Shown here in pieces: positions 50,608 through 59,289 of a DNA stretch of 64,000 bases (within the stretch, counting starts at the first letter, position 1; each line of letters opens with the position of its first letter). The position numbers were made by a program, and so were the translations under genes. Location of the stretch: the NCBI RefSeq assembly GCF_001956915.1, contig NZ_MLJO01000003.1, positions 248,001 to 312,000 of the forward strand, given 5' to 3'. The stretch is from Intrasporangium flavum. Lineage in GTDB: Bacteria > Actinomycetota > Actinomycetes > Actinomycetales > Dermatophilaceae. A model generated the notes under the pieces. The model was given only the letters and a program-made list of their open reading frames with translations. It was not told the DNA's origin and searched no databases.

Positions 50608-51387
50608 GTGTCCCTTCGTCCCACCGTCCTGCCCGACGCCGAGGCCGTCGCGGAGGTCGTCGCCGCCACCGTCCTCGAGCGCCTCGCCTCCTCCGGCGAG
50701 GGAGACTTCCTCCTCGGCTGCCCGGGAGGCCGCACCGCCGAGCCGACCTACCGGGCGCTGGCCCGCAAGGTCGCCGAGGGCGCCGACGTCTCGCGCCTCG
50801 TCGTCGTCATGATGGACGAGTACGTCGTGCCCGACGCCGACGGCGTCCCTCGACCCGTCGACCCGGACCTGTCGTACTCGTGCCGGGGCTTCGCCGAGCG
50901 GCAGATCCTCGGCCCGCTCGCCGACGCCGCCCGCGCGGCCGGCACCGTGGCGCCGACGCGCGTCTGGGTGCCCGACCCGGCCGACCCGCAGGCCTACGAC
51001 GAACGCATCGAGGCAGCGGGCGGCATCGACCTGTTCCTCCTCGCCTCCGGAGCGAGCGACGGCCACATCGCCTTCAACCAGCCCGGCACCGACCGCGGCG
51101 CCCGGTCGCACGTCACCGAGCTCGGCGAGGCCACCCGCCGCGACAACATGTCGACGTTCCCCGAGCTGACGCGTCTGGACCTCGTGCCCACGCACGGCGT
51201 CACGGTCGGCGTCGACACGATCGCCGCGCAGTCGCGCGAGGTCGTCATGATCGTGTGCGGCGACCACAAGCGCGAGGCCTTCGAGCGCATCGTTGCCGCC
51301 GAGAGCTACGAGCCCGACTGGCCCGCGACCATCGCCGTCGAGTGCAAGAACCCCGTCCTCGTCGCCGACCGGGCCGCCGCCGGCTAG
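50608..51387 (+). CDS. NagB/glucosamine-6-phosphate isomerase-like protein with altered active site
   Basis: 259 residues from a GTG at 50608 with GGGAGA 3-4 nt upstream; an ATG at 50536 overlapping the permease stop would add 24 unstructured residues. The NagB fold is evident: GCPGGRTAEPTYRAL (phosphate loop), VVVMMDEYV, GASDGHIAFNQPG and GVTVGVDTI. E. coli NagB uses Asp72, Asp141, His143 and Glu148; here the last is Gln in FNQPG. Deaminase activity is therefore uncertain and an isomerase, lactonase or deglycase role is possible. Context beside a sugar kinase and GH4 supports a sugar-phosphate substrate. Confidence 0.85.
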   Translation: MSLRPTVLPDAEAVAEVVAATVLERLASSGEGDFLLGCPGGRTAEPTYRALARKVAEGADVSRLVVVMMDEYVVPDADGVPRPVDPDLSYSCRGFAERQILGPLADAARAAGTVAPTRVWVPDPADPQAYDERIEAAGGIDLFLLASGASDGHIAFNQPGTDRGARSHVTELGEATRRDNMSTFPELTRLDLVPTHGVTVGVDTIAAQSREVVMIVCGDHKREAFERIVAAESYEPDWPATIAVECKNPVLVADRAAAG

Positions 51388-51419
51388 CCCGGTCCCCACT
51401 GCCCAGCCCGTCCAGTCCC

Positions 51420-51448
51420 GACCCACACGACCCACACCGACCCACACC
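51420..51448 (+). repeat. Short tandem repeat before the GH4 gene
   Basis: GACCCACAC(C) three times in a row (from 51420, 51429 and 51439). The GH4 ribosome site GAAGGA follows about 10 nt later. No function is evident. Confidence 0.6.
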
Positions 51449-51473
51449 GAACCAGCGAAGGAAATCCACGCGC

Positions 51474-52775
51474 ATGGCTGCCATCAAGCTCGTCTACATC
51501 GGAGGCGGGTCCTCCCGCGGCGCCGGGACCATGGCCTCGTTCCTGGCCCACGGCAAGGAGTTCGACGGCTCCGAGGTCGTCATCCAGGACGTCGACCCCG
51601 AGCGTCTCGCCGCCGTCGAGTCGATCGCCACCAGGATCGCCCGTGCCCAGGGCCTCGACATCACCATCACCTCGACGACCGACCGGCGCGCGGCCCTGAC
51701 CGACGCCGACGCGGTGCTGTCGAGCTTCCGCCCGGGCAACTTCGAGGCTCGCGCCCTCGACGAGCGGATCCCGTTGAAGCACGGGGTGATCGGCCAGGAG
51801 ACCCAGGGGCCGGGCGGCCTGTTCATGGCCCTGCGCTCGATCCACATCTACGAGGACATCATCCGCGACCTCGACGCGTTGGCGCCGAACGCCGTGATCT
51901 TCAACTACACCAACCCGGTCAACATCGTGTCGCAGGCGGTGACGCGCTTCACGGACCGGACCATGTGGTCGATGTGCGAGGGCCCGATCACGTTCCCGCA
52001 CGCGGTGCTGCGCGCCGCCGGGCTCGACGTCGAGAAGGCGCACGTCGTCATGGCCGGCGTCAACCACAACTGCTGGTCCTTCGAGCACACCTACGAGGGC
52101 CAGGACCTCATGTTGCTGCTCGACGCCGCGTGGGAGGCCCGCAAGGACGACCCGACGTTCACCGGGCACGACCGACGGATGCTGCAGCTGGCCACGACGA
52201 TGCGATCGGTGCCGAGCGACTACTTCCAGTACTACTACTTCCGCGACGAGCTGCTCCGCGAGCTGCAGGGAGCGCGGACCACGCGCGCCGAGGACCTCCT
52301 CGCGGCGCTGCCGGGCTACTGGGAGCACTACGAGGAGCAGTCCCGGGCCGAGGTGCCCGAGCTCGACCCGAACCGCTCGCGCGGAGGCATCCACGAGCTC
52401 GAGCTGGCCATCGACGTCATGAGCGCCTACTACAACGACACCGGCGCCCGCCTGCCGGTCAACCTGCCGAACGTCGGGGGCGCACTGCCGGGCTTCGACG
52501 AGGACGTCGTCGTCGAGATGTGGTGCACCGTCGACGCGTCGGGCGTGAAGCCGCTGCCGCAGAAGCCGCTGCCGCACGCGGTGCGCGGCCTCGTCCAGCA
52601 GCTGGCCGAGTACCAGTACCTGGCGGCCGAGGCGGCCTGGCGGGGCACGCGCGCCGACGGCATCCGGGCGATGGCCGCCAACCCGATGGTGCCCTCGCTA
52701 CGCGTCGCCGAGGAGCTCTACGACGAGATGGCGCACGCCCACCGCGCCTACCTGCCCGAGCGCCTGCTCCGGTGA
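51474..52775 (+). CDS. Glycoside hydrolase family 4 (6-phospho-glycosidase type)
   Basis: 433 residues, ATG with GAAGGA upstream. The NAD-binding start VYIGGGSSRGAGTMASFLAH is in place. GH4 motifs include GLFMALRSIHIYEDIIRDL, FNYTNPVNIVSQAVTRF, the Mn-ligand Cys in WSMCEGP and the His in AGVNHNCWSFEH. GH4 enzymes cleave by an NAD-dependent oxidation-elimination route and usually act on 6-phosphoglycosides, though some take free galactosides or glucuronides. The Cys ligand places it with alpha/beta-glucosidase-like members; anomeric preference is not readable. Its stop overlaps the kinase start (GTGA). Confidence 0.93.
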   Translation: MAAIKLVYIGGGSSRGAGTMASFLAHGKEFDGSEVVIQDVDPERLAAVESIATRIARAQGLDITITSTTDRRAALTDADAVLSSFRPGNFEARALDERIPLKHGVIGQETQGPGGLFMALRSIHIYEDIIRDLDALAPNAVIFNYTNPVNIVSQAVTRFTDRTMWSMCEGPITFPHAVLRAAGLDVEKAHVVMAGVNHNCWSFEHTYEGQDLMLLLDAAWEARKDDPTFTGHDRRMLQLATTMRSVPSDYFQYYYFRDELLRELQGARTTRAEDLLAALPGYWEHYEEQSRAEVPELDPNRSRGGIHELELAIDVMSAYYNDTGARLPVNLPNVGGALPGFDEDVVVEMWCTVDASGVKPLPQKPLPHAVRGLVQQLAEYQYLAAEAAWRGTRADGIRAMAANPMVPSLRVAEELYDEMAHAHRAYLPERLLR

Positions 52776-53794
52776 CGCGCTCCCCCGACGGCGCCGGCCA
52801 CGCCTACCTCGCCGTCGACGCCGGCAACTCCAAGACGGTCGCCCTCGTCGTCGACGGCGAGGGCGCCGTCCTCGGCCGCGGACGCGGCGGCTGCGGCGAC
52901 ATCTACGGCGCGAGCAGCGCCGACGCCGCCCTGTCGGCGGTGTTCGGCGCCGTCGACGTGGCCCTGCGGACGGCGGGCCTGGCGCCCGGCCACGTCACGG
53001 GCGCGGCCTTCCGGCTCGCCGGTGTCGACTTCCCGGAGGACATGCGGTTCTGGGACGGGCACATCGCCCGGCGCCTCGAGGGCATCGGGGCGTGGACGAC
53101 GAAGAACGACGGTTTCGCCTCGCTGCGCCTCGTCGACGGCTCGGGCGTCGCGGCCTCGATCACCGTCGGCACCGGGCCGGCCGTCGCGGCCCGCTCGGCC
53201 GACGGCCGCGAGGAGTGCTCGGGCATGTTCGTCTTCGACCACCTGGGCGGCTCCGGCCTGGGCCACCACGGGCTGGCAGCCGTCTGCCGCGCGTGGATGG
53301 GGATCGGGCCGGCCACCTCCCTGACCGCGTCCTACCTCGAGCTCTACGAGGTCCCCGACGCGTGGGCGCTGCGCCACGCCTTCGCGCGGCGGGAGGGAGC
53401 CCGGCCCGGCAGCGACCTGTGGCGGGCCTCGCGCGTCGTCCTCGCGGCAGCCGAGGGCGGGGACGCCGTCGCCCGCAGGCTCGTCGCCGACCAGGCGGCG
53501 GCCTTCGTGCGGTACGCGCAGTGGTGCGCCCGACGCGTCGGCGTCGACCTCGCGTCGGGGAGCCTGCCGGTGCTGCTCAACGGCTCGGTCGTCACCTCCG
53601 AGTACCCGGCGATGCGGGACGCCCTCCGCGACCGGCTCGCGCTCGAGGCGCCCGCCGCGCCGGTCGTCGTGTCGTCGGCCTCACCGCTCATCGGCGTCGT
53701 CCTCGACGCGCTCGCCGAGGGCGGCGTCGAGGTCGGGCCCGAGCTGCTCGCGACCGTCCGCGACGACCACCCCGACGACTTCCTCGTCACCTGA
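52772..53794 (+). CDS. BadF/BcrA-type ATPase, N-acetylglucosamine kinase-like
   Basis: 340 residues from a GTG overlapping the GH4 stop. ASKHA-fold motifs are seen: phosphate 1 LAVDAGNSKTVALVVDGEG, phosphate 2 ITVGTGPAVAARSADG, and FDHLGGSGLGHHGLAAVCRA. Proteins of this class next to amino-sugar genes are often glucosamine or N-acetylglucosamine kinases. Together with NagB-like and GH4 proteins it would supply the phosphorylated sugar, which is inferred from context. Confidence 0.88.
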   Translation: MTRSPDGAGHAYLAVDAGNSKTVALVVDGEGAVLGRGRGGCGDIYGASSADAALSAVFGAVDVALRTAGLAPGHVTGAAFRLAGVDFPEDMRFWDGHIARRLEGIGAWTTKNDGFASLRLVDGSGVAASITVGTGPAVAARSADGREECSGMFVFDHLGGSGLGHHGLAAVCRAWMGIGPATSLTASYLELYEVPDAWALRHAFARREGARPGSDLWRASRVVLAAAEGGDAVARRLVADQAAAFVRYAQWCARRVGVDLASGSLPVLLNGSVVTSEYPAMRDALRDRLALEAPAAPVVVSSASPLIGVVLDALAEGGVEVGPELLATVRDDHPDDFLVT

Positions 53795-53822
53795 CCCCCT
53801 CCCCCGGCCCCGAAGGATGCCC

Positions 53823-56186
53823 ATGACCCCGCCCCCGTTCGACGTCGACGCCGTCCTCGCGGCCCTGACGCTCGAGGAGAAGGCCTCGCTGCTGTCCGGT
53901 CGCGACGACTGGTACACCGAGCCGCTCGACCGGCCGGCCGAGGGCGTCCGCGTGCCCTCGATCGAGGTCGGCGACGGGCCGCACGGCCTGCGCAAGGAGA
54001 CCGGCGTCGACATGGTGTGGGTGCCGGCGACGTGCTTCCCCACCGCGTCGGCGCTCGGCGCGACGTGGGACCGCGACCTCGTGCGACGCGTCGGGGAGGC
54101 GATCGGGCGCGAGGCCCGGGCCGAGGGCGTGCAGGTCGTGCTCGGACCCGGCGTCAACATGAAGCGCTCGCCGCTCTGCGGCCGCAACTTCGAGTACTTC
54201 TCCGAGGACCCGCTCCTGTCTGGCGAGCTCGGGGCGGCCTACGTGACGGGCGTGCAGTCGGTGGGCGTCGGCACCTCGCTCAAGCACTTCGCGGCGAACA
54301 ACCAGGAGATCGAGCGCACCCGCATCTCGGTCGAGGCCGACGAGCGCACGCTGCGCGAGACCTACCTCGCGGCGTTCGAGCGCGTCGTCACCACGGCCGA
54401 CCCGTGGACGGTCATGTGCTCGTACAACCGCCTCGCCGGCGTCCACGCCTCCGAGAACCGCTGGCTGCTCACCGACGTGCTCCGGCACGACTGGGGCTAC
54501 GACGGGCTCGTCGTGTCCGACTGGAACGCCGTGCACCACCGGGTGCGCGCCGTGCAGGCCGGTCTCGACCTCGAGATGCCCGGTACCGGCGGGCGCACCG
54601 ACGCCGAGGTGGTGGCCGCGGTGCGGTCCGGCGAGCTCGACGAGTCGGTCGTCGACGCCGCGGCGCGGCGCGTCCTCGCCCTCGTCGCCCGGGCGTACCC
54701 GGGCGAGGACCTCGTCGAGGGGCCGGTCATGCGGCTCGGCGTCGCGCCCGGCGACCGGCTGACCGACGAGCAGCTGGCCCTGCTCGACGCGGACCACCAC
54801 CACGCGCTCGCGCGCGAGGCGGCCGCCTCGGCGATCACGCTGCTGCGCAACGAGACCCGGCCGGGCGACACCAGAGGTGTCCTGCCCCTCGACCCCGAGG
54901 GCACCGGGCGCGTCGTCGTCGTGGGGGCCTTCGCCGAGCACGCCCGCATCCAGGGTGGCGGGTCCTCGGGCGTCGACCCGACCCGCGTCGACCACCCCCT
55001 CGACGTGCTGCGCGACGAGCTCGGCGGCGACCGCGTCGGGTACGCGCCCGGCTACGTCCACACGCCCCTCAACGCCTACCAGGACGACATCCGGGCCTGG
55101 CTCGAGGCGCACGACGCCCCCTTTGTCGACGACGGCACCGGGCCGGCGCGACGCTCGGCCGCCCTCGCCGAGGCGCTGCGCCTCGCCGCGGCCGCCGAGC
55201 GCGTGGCCGCGGGGCCCCTGTCCCCCACCGCGACCCGCCTCGTCGACGAGGCCGTCGAGGCCGCCACCGACGCCGGGACGATCCTCGTCTTCGCCGGGCT
55301 GCCGCTCGCCTTCGAGCAGGAGGCCGACGACCGCACGACGCTGTCGCTGCCCGCCGACCAGGTCGCCCTCATCGGCCGGCTCGCCGACCTGCGTGAGCGC
55401 ACCGGGGCCGCGCTCGTCGTCGTGCTGTCCAACGGCGCCGCCGTCACGATGGACCCGTGGCACGACCGCGTCGACGCCGTCGTCGAGGCGTGGCTGCCGG
55501 GCCAGGCGGGTGCCCTCGCGCTCGTCGACGTGCTGCTCGGCCGCGTCGACCCGTCGGGTCGGCTGTCCGAGACCTTCCCGCTCGCCCTCGAGGACACCCC
55601 CAGCCACCTGACGTGGACCGGCGAGCGCGGCACCGTGCTCTACGGCGAGGGCGTCTTCGTCGGCTACCGCTGGTACGACGCGCTGCGCCGCGAGGTCCGC
55701 CACCCCTTCGGGCACGGCCTGTCGTACACGACGTTCGGCTACTCCGACCTCGCCGTCACCGTGACCGACGTCTCCGCCGGACGCGTCACCGTGTCGTGCC
55801 GCGTCACCAACACCGGTGAGCGCGCCGGCCGCGAGGTGGTGCAGCTCTACGTCGGCGACCCCGACGCCGCGGTCCGACGGCCCGAGCGCGAGCTGCGCGG
55901 CTTCGAGAAGGTGGGCCTCGAGCCCGGCCAGGACACCGTGGTGTCGTTCGAGCTCGTCGGCCGCGACTTCGCCTGGTGGGACACCGAGGTCGAGCGCGCC
56001 GACCGCCGGACCGGGGCGTGGCGGCGCGAGGGCGGGACCTTCGTCGTCGAGGTCGGCTCCTCGAGCCGCGACATCCGGCTCCGCGCGAGCCTCGAGCTGC
56101 CCGACGACCCCGACCTGCCGGCGCTCGCGCCCGACGCCGCCCTCGACGACACCCGGACCTCCCGGTTCACCGACGGCTACCGCTGA
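53823..56186 (+). CDS. Beta-glucosidase-type glycoside hydrolase family 3
   Basis: 787 residues from the ATG at 53823, which has GAAGG 6 nt upstream; the ATG at 53817 is too close to it. No signal peptide, so cytoplasmic. Domain order: GH3 N-terminal barrel with GDGPHGLRKE, LGPGVNMKRSPLCGRNFEYFSEDP, KHFAANNQEIERTRIS and the nucleophile Asp in VVSDWNAV (about 232); GH3 C-terminal domain (TLLRNETRPG region, GGGSSGVDPTRVDHPLDVL); and a fibronectin III-like end (FGHGLSYTTFGYSDL, VTNTGERAGREVVQLYVGD). It should hydrolyse an imported beta-glycoside, perhaps after or instead of phosphorolytic or GH4 cleavage. Confidence 0.94.
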   Translation: MTPPPFDVDAVLAALTLEEKASLLSGRDDWYTEPLDRPAEGVRVPSIEVGDGPHGLRKETGVDMVWVPATCFPTASALGATWDRDLVRRVGEAIGREARAEGVQVVLGPGVNMKRSPLCGRNFEYFSEDPLLSGELGAAYVTGVQSVGVGTSLKHFAANNQEIERTRISVEADERTLRETYLAAFERVVTTADPWTVMCSYNRLAGVHASENRWLLTDVLRHDWGYDGLVVSDWNAVHHRVRAVQAGLDLEMPGTGGRTDAEVVAAVRSGELDESVVDAAARRVLALVARAYPGEDLVEGPVMRLGVAPGDRLTDEQLALLDADHHHALAREAAASAITLLRNETRPGDTRGVLPLDPEGTGRVVVVGAFAEHARIQGGGSSGVDPTRVDHPLDVLRDELGGDRVGYAPGYVHTPLNAYQDDIRAWLEAHDAPFVDDGTGPARRSAALAEALRLAAAAERVAAGPLSPTATRLVDEAVEAATDAGTILVFAGLPLAFEQEADDRTTLSLPADQVALIGRLADLRERTGAALVVVLSNGAAVTMDPWHDRVDAVVEAWLPGQAGALALVDVLLGRVDPSGRLSETFPLALEDTPSHLTWTGERGTVLYGEGVFVGYRWYDALRREVRHPFGHGLSYTTFGYSDLAVTVTDVSAGRVTVSCRVTNTGERAGREVVQLYVGDPDAAVRRPERELRGFEKVGLEPGQDTVVSFELVGRDFAWWDTEVERADRRTGAWRREGGTFVVEVGSSSRDIRLRASLELPDDPDLPALAPDAALDDTRTSRFTDGYR

Positions 56187-56192
56187 GCGTCC

Positions 56193-57068
56193 TCAGGCCG
56201 GGCGGCGCAGGTCGCGGGAGTCGCCTGCCCGGGTGAACCCGGCCCGCACGTAGGTGGCGACGCCGCCGACGTTGGCGCTCGGTGTGCACACGGTGATGCT
56301 CGAGCTGCCGAGGCCCTGCAGCACCGACGCCGCGGCGACGGTGACGGCGGTGCCGTGCCCGCGGCCCCGGTGGTCGCGGTGCACGCCGAGCGGCTCGATG
56401 AGGCCGGGGCGACCGGGCCCGGCCGACCACACGGTCGCGGCCGCCACGGCGACGTCGTCGGCGTCGTGGACCACGATGCAGCGGGCGTAGGCGTAGGCGG
56501 GGCCGGAGGCCATGGCCTGCCAGCGCTCGGTGGTGAACGTGGAGCGCTCGAAGGCCGCCCGGTGCACCGCGACGCGCGTCGCCACGGCGTCGGCGTCGTC
56601 CGGGTCGACGATCTCGACCCGGAGCCCGCAGTCCTCGAGGGGACGGGCGAGGCTGCGCACCAAGGGCGCCCACGGCTCGTCGAGCACCCAGCCATCGCCG
56701 AGCAGGCGGTCCCGGAAGGCACCACCGAACCGGCACTCGACGGCGACCGAGCCCGCGGGCAGCACGCCGCGCCCCGGCGTCGAGACGTCCTCGACGAGCC
56801 GTGCCGCGAGCTCGGCGTCGTCCCACAGCGTCGGGGACGCGGCCAGCCGGATCAGTGTCGGGTCGTCGAGCAGGCCCACGGCGACCACCTCGCCGTCGCG
56901 GCTCCACGTGCGCACCGCCGCGGCCATCGTCTCGGCCCCGAAGCCCTGGTTCCAGCCGAGGTCGCCCGGGTGCAGCTGGACCGGTCCCCCGTCGTGCTGC
57001 CACGAGGCCAGCGCCCCCAGCACGGCGTGCAGGTCGTCCGGCCCCGGCGTCGTCAGCTCGATCGTCAC
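56193..57068 (-). CDS. GNAT-family N-acetyltransferase, long form
   Basis: 291 residues from a GTG at 57068. The C-terminal half is a GNAT domain with the acetyl-CoA motif LIEPLGVHRDHRGRGHGTAVTVAAASVLQGLG and NVGGVATYVRAGFTRAG. The N-terminal half (about 1-140) may be a degenerate second GNAT copy, with strands such as EVVAVGLLDDPTLIRLA. The substrate is unknown. It is convergent with the GH3 gene; the two stops lie 6 bp apart inside a small CTGAG/CTCAG palindrome. Confidence 0.87.
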   Translation of the reverse strand: MTIELTTPGPDDLHAVLGALASWQHDGGPVQLHPGDLGWNQGFGAETMAAAVRTWSRDGEVVAVGLLDDPTLIRLAASPTLWDDAELAARLVEDVSTPGRGVLPAGSVAVECRFGGAFRDRLLGDGWVLDEPWAPLVRSLARPLEDCGLRVEIVDPDDADAVATRVAVHRAAFERSTFTTERWQAMASGPAYAYARCIVVHDADDVAVAAATVWSAGPGRPGLIEPLGVHRDHRGRGHGTAVTVAAASVLQGLGSSSITVCTPSANVGGVATYVRAGFTRAGDSRDLRRPA

Positions 57069-57206
57069 CCGATGATCCAACACCGATCGAGCGCGTCCGC
57101 TCGCATCTTTTTCCGCGAGGGTGTCGTATCGGGAGCGAGACGTTCGTGGACAGGGTGAACGGCGACCCACCCGGGGGACGCCGGCCGACGACACAGGAGA
57201 CGACCC

Positions 57207-57626
57207 ATGACGCAGTACCTCATCACCTTCAACGACGAGTGGGTGCAGGAGCACACCGACGACCAGCTGCGCGACAAGGCGGCCGCCGCCCGCGCCGTCA
57301 TCGAGGAGATGCAGGCCCAGGACGTGCTGATCTACACCCACGGCGGGCTCGACCGGTCCACGGCGGTGTGCAGCGTCGTCGCCGCCGACGGGCAGCCGGT
57401 CTTCACCGACGGCCCGTACGTGGAGACCAAGGAGCACCTCGGCGGCTTCTGCGCCATCGAGGTGACCGACGACGACGCAGCCCGCTACTGGGCCGGCCGG
57501 CTCGCCACCGCGCTCGACTGGCCGCAGGAGGTGCACCGGTTCCGTGGGACCGGCCACGAGCGCCGGCCCCGGGCCGACCGTACCGACAGCGCCGACCCGG
57601 CCGCTCTGTCCTCCGACGGGGCGTGA
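57207..57626 (+). CDS. YCII/DGPF-domain protein, first copy
   Basis: 139 residues, ATG with GGAG 8 nt upstream. The YCII-related (DGPF) fold is recognised by VCSVVAADGQPVFTDGPYVETKEHLGGFCAIEV. The C-terminal 25 residues are charged and probably disordered. DGPF proteins are regular partners of ECF42 sigma factors and have no proven reaction. It is the first gene of an operon ending in the sigma factor; TGTCGT at 57122-57127 resembles the -35 reported for ECF42 targets (TGTCGA), but no matching -10 is clear. Confidence 0.9.
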   Translation: MTQYLITFNDEWVQEHTDDQLRDKAAAARAVIEEMQAQDVLIYTHGGLDRSTAVCSVVAADGQPVFTDGPYVETKEHLGGFCAIEVTDDDAARYWAGRLATALDWPQEVHRFRGTGHERRPRADRTDSADPAALSSDGA

Positions 57627-58018
57627 CCGCGGTGCCGCGCTACCTGCTGTCCGTCTTCGGCCCCGCCGAGCCCACCGACTTCGGCTCCTACCCCTCGCGC
57701 GAGGCGATGCTCGAGGCGTTCGCCGACACCGCCGCCTTCAACGACCGGCTCCAGCGCGACGGCCACTTCGTCTTCGCCGACGGGCTCGAGCCCGCCACGA
57801 CCGCCACGACCGTCGACGGCCAGGGCGAGCGCCCGGCCTTCACCGACGGGCCCTACCTCGAGACGAAGGAGCACCTCGGCGGCTTCTGGGTCATCGAGGC
57901 CGCCGACCTCGACGTCGCCCTCGCCCTGGCGGCCGAGGGGTCCAGGGCCTGCCGGGGCGTCGTCGAGGTGCGCCCGTTCCGCACCGCGGAGTCGGTCGAG
58001 GCGCTCGTCGAGCCGTGA
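57623..58018 (+). CDS. YCII/DGPF-domain protein, second copy
   Basis: 131 residues from a GTG overlapping the first copy's stop (GTGA). The core ATTATTVDGQGERPAFTDGPYLETKEHLGGFWVIEA matches the first copy closely, so the pair looks like an old duplication. A second GTG 9 nt later is an alternative start. It overlaps the sigma factor gene by 4 bp. Confidence 0.9.
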   Translation: MTAVPRYLLSVFGPAEPTDFGSYPSREAMLEAFADTAAFNDRLQRDGHFVFADGLEPATTATTVDGQGERPAFTDGPYLETKEHLGGFWVIEAADLDVALALAAEGSRACRGVVEVRPFRTAESVEALVEP

Positions 58019-59268
58019 CGCAGCCCACCGCCGACGCCGTCGCGCAGGCCATCACCCGGGTCCACCACGAGGAGTGGGCCCGGGTCGTGGCCGGGCTCGC
58101 GCGACGCTTCGGCGACCTCGACGTCGCCGAGGACGCGGCGGCCGAGGCGTTCGCGTCGGCCGCCGAGCGGTGGCCCCGCGACGGCGTCCCACCCAACCCG
58201 GGCGGCTGGCTCACCACCACCGCCACGCGCAAGGCGATCGACCGGCTGCGCCGCGAGTCCACGCGCGACGCCAGGCACCAGGCGGCCCTCATGCTCCACG
58301 ACGACTCCCCCGCGCCGCCCACCGGCCCGGTGCAGGACGACCGACTCCGGCTCGTCTTCACGTGCTGCCACCCCGCGCTCGCCCTCGAGGCCCGGGTGGC
58401 TTTGACGCTGCGTCTGCTCGGTGGCCTCACCGTGGCCGAGATCGCCCGCGCGTTCTTCGTGCAGGAGACGGCGATGGCGCGCCGGATCACCCGCGCCAAG
58501 GCGAAGATCGCCGCGGCGCACATCCCCTACCGCGTGCCCTCGGAGGGCGACATCCAGGAGCGGCTCGCCGGCGTGCTCGCAGTGGTGTTCCTCGTCTTCA
58601 ACGAGGGCTACCTCGCCGGCGAGGGCGAGGACCCGCTGCGGGTCGACCTCACCGACGAGGCCATCCGCCTCGGGCGCCTCCTGCGGGCCCTGCTGCCCGA
58701 CGACGGCGAGGTAGCCGGGCTGCTCGCGCTCATGCTGCTCATCGACGCACGTCGGGTCGCCCGCGTGTCGCGCACCGGCGAGCTGGTGACCCTCGACGAG
58801 CAGGACCGCGGCGCCTGGGACCGCGACCTCGTCGCGGAGGGCACCACCCTGCTGCGCGAGCGGATCGACGCGGTGGCCGCCGGCGGCCCGCCGCCGGGGC
58901 GCTACCAGCTGCTCGCCGCGATCAACGCCGTGCACACCACCGCCCCGAGCGCCCGCGACACCGACTGGTCGCAGGTCGTCGCCCTGTACGGGCGGCTGGC
59001 CCGGATCGACCCGTCGCCGGTCGTCCGCCTCAACCGGGCCGTGGCGCTGGCCGAGGTCGACGGCCCCGCGGTCGGCCTCGCCGAGGTCGACCGGCTCGCC
59101 GGCGAGCTCGACGGCTACCACGCGTTCCACGCCGCCCGGGCCGACCTGCTGCGACGCCTCGGTCGCAGCAGCGACTCACGCCTCGCCTACGACCGGGCCA
59201 TCGGGCTCACCGGCAACCCGGGCGAGCAGGCGTACCTGACGCGTCGGCGCGACCAGCTCGGGGGCTGA
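58015..59268 (+). CDS. ECF RNA polymerase sigma factor, ECF42 type with C-terminal TPR-like extension
   Basis: 417 residues, about twice a normal ECF sigma. Region 2 reads VAGLARRFGDLDVAEDAAAEAFASAAERWPRDGVPPNPGGWLTTTATRKAIDRLRRE, and region 4 reads LTLRLLGGLTVAEIARAFFVQETAMARRITRAKAKI. The long C-terminal part (about 200-417; RYQLLAAINAVHTTA, RLNRAVALAEVDGPAVGLAEVD, AYDRAIGLTGNPGEQAYLTRRRDQL) is the helical repeat extension typical of ECF42. The group lacks a cognate anti-sigma factor and is thought to be controlled through this extension. Co-operonic DGPF genes are its expected targets. Confidence 0.93.
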   Translation: MTQPTADAVAQAITRVHHEEWARVVAGLARRFGDLDVAEDAAAEAFASAAERWPRDGVPPNPGGWLTTTATRKAIDRLRRESTRDARHQAALMLHDDSPAPPTGPVQDDRLRLVFTCCHPALALEARVALTLRLLGGLTVAEIARAFFVQETAMARRITRAKAKIAAAHIPYRVPSEGDIQERLAGVLAVVFLVFNEGYLAGEGEDPLRVDLTDEAIRLGRLLRALLPDDGEVAGLLALMLLIDARRVARVSRTGELVTLDEQDRGAWDRDLVAEGTTLLRERIDAVAAGGPPPGRYQLLAAINAVHTTAPSARDTDWSQVVALYGRLARIDPSPVVRLNRAVALAEVDGPAVGLAEVDRLAGELDGYHAFHAARADLLRRLGRSSDSRLAYDRAIGLTGNPGEQAYLTRRRDQLGG

Positions 59269-59289
59269 GCGCGCCGACGCGTCGGGGCT

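Noticed and set aside
53787..55715. Long 642-codon frame on the minus strand
   Set aside because: It is antisense to the well-supported GH3 gene; long antisense frames arise from the GC bias at third positions.
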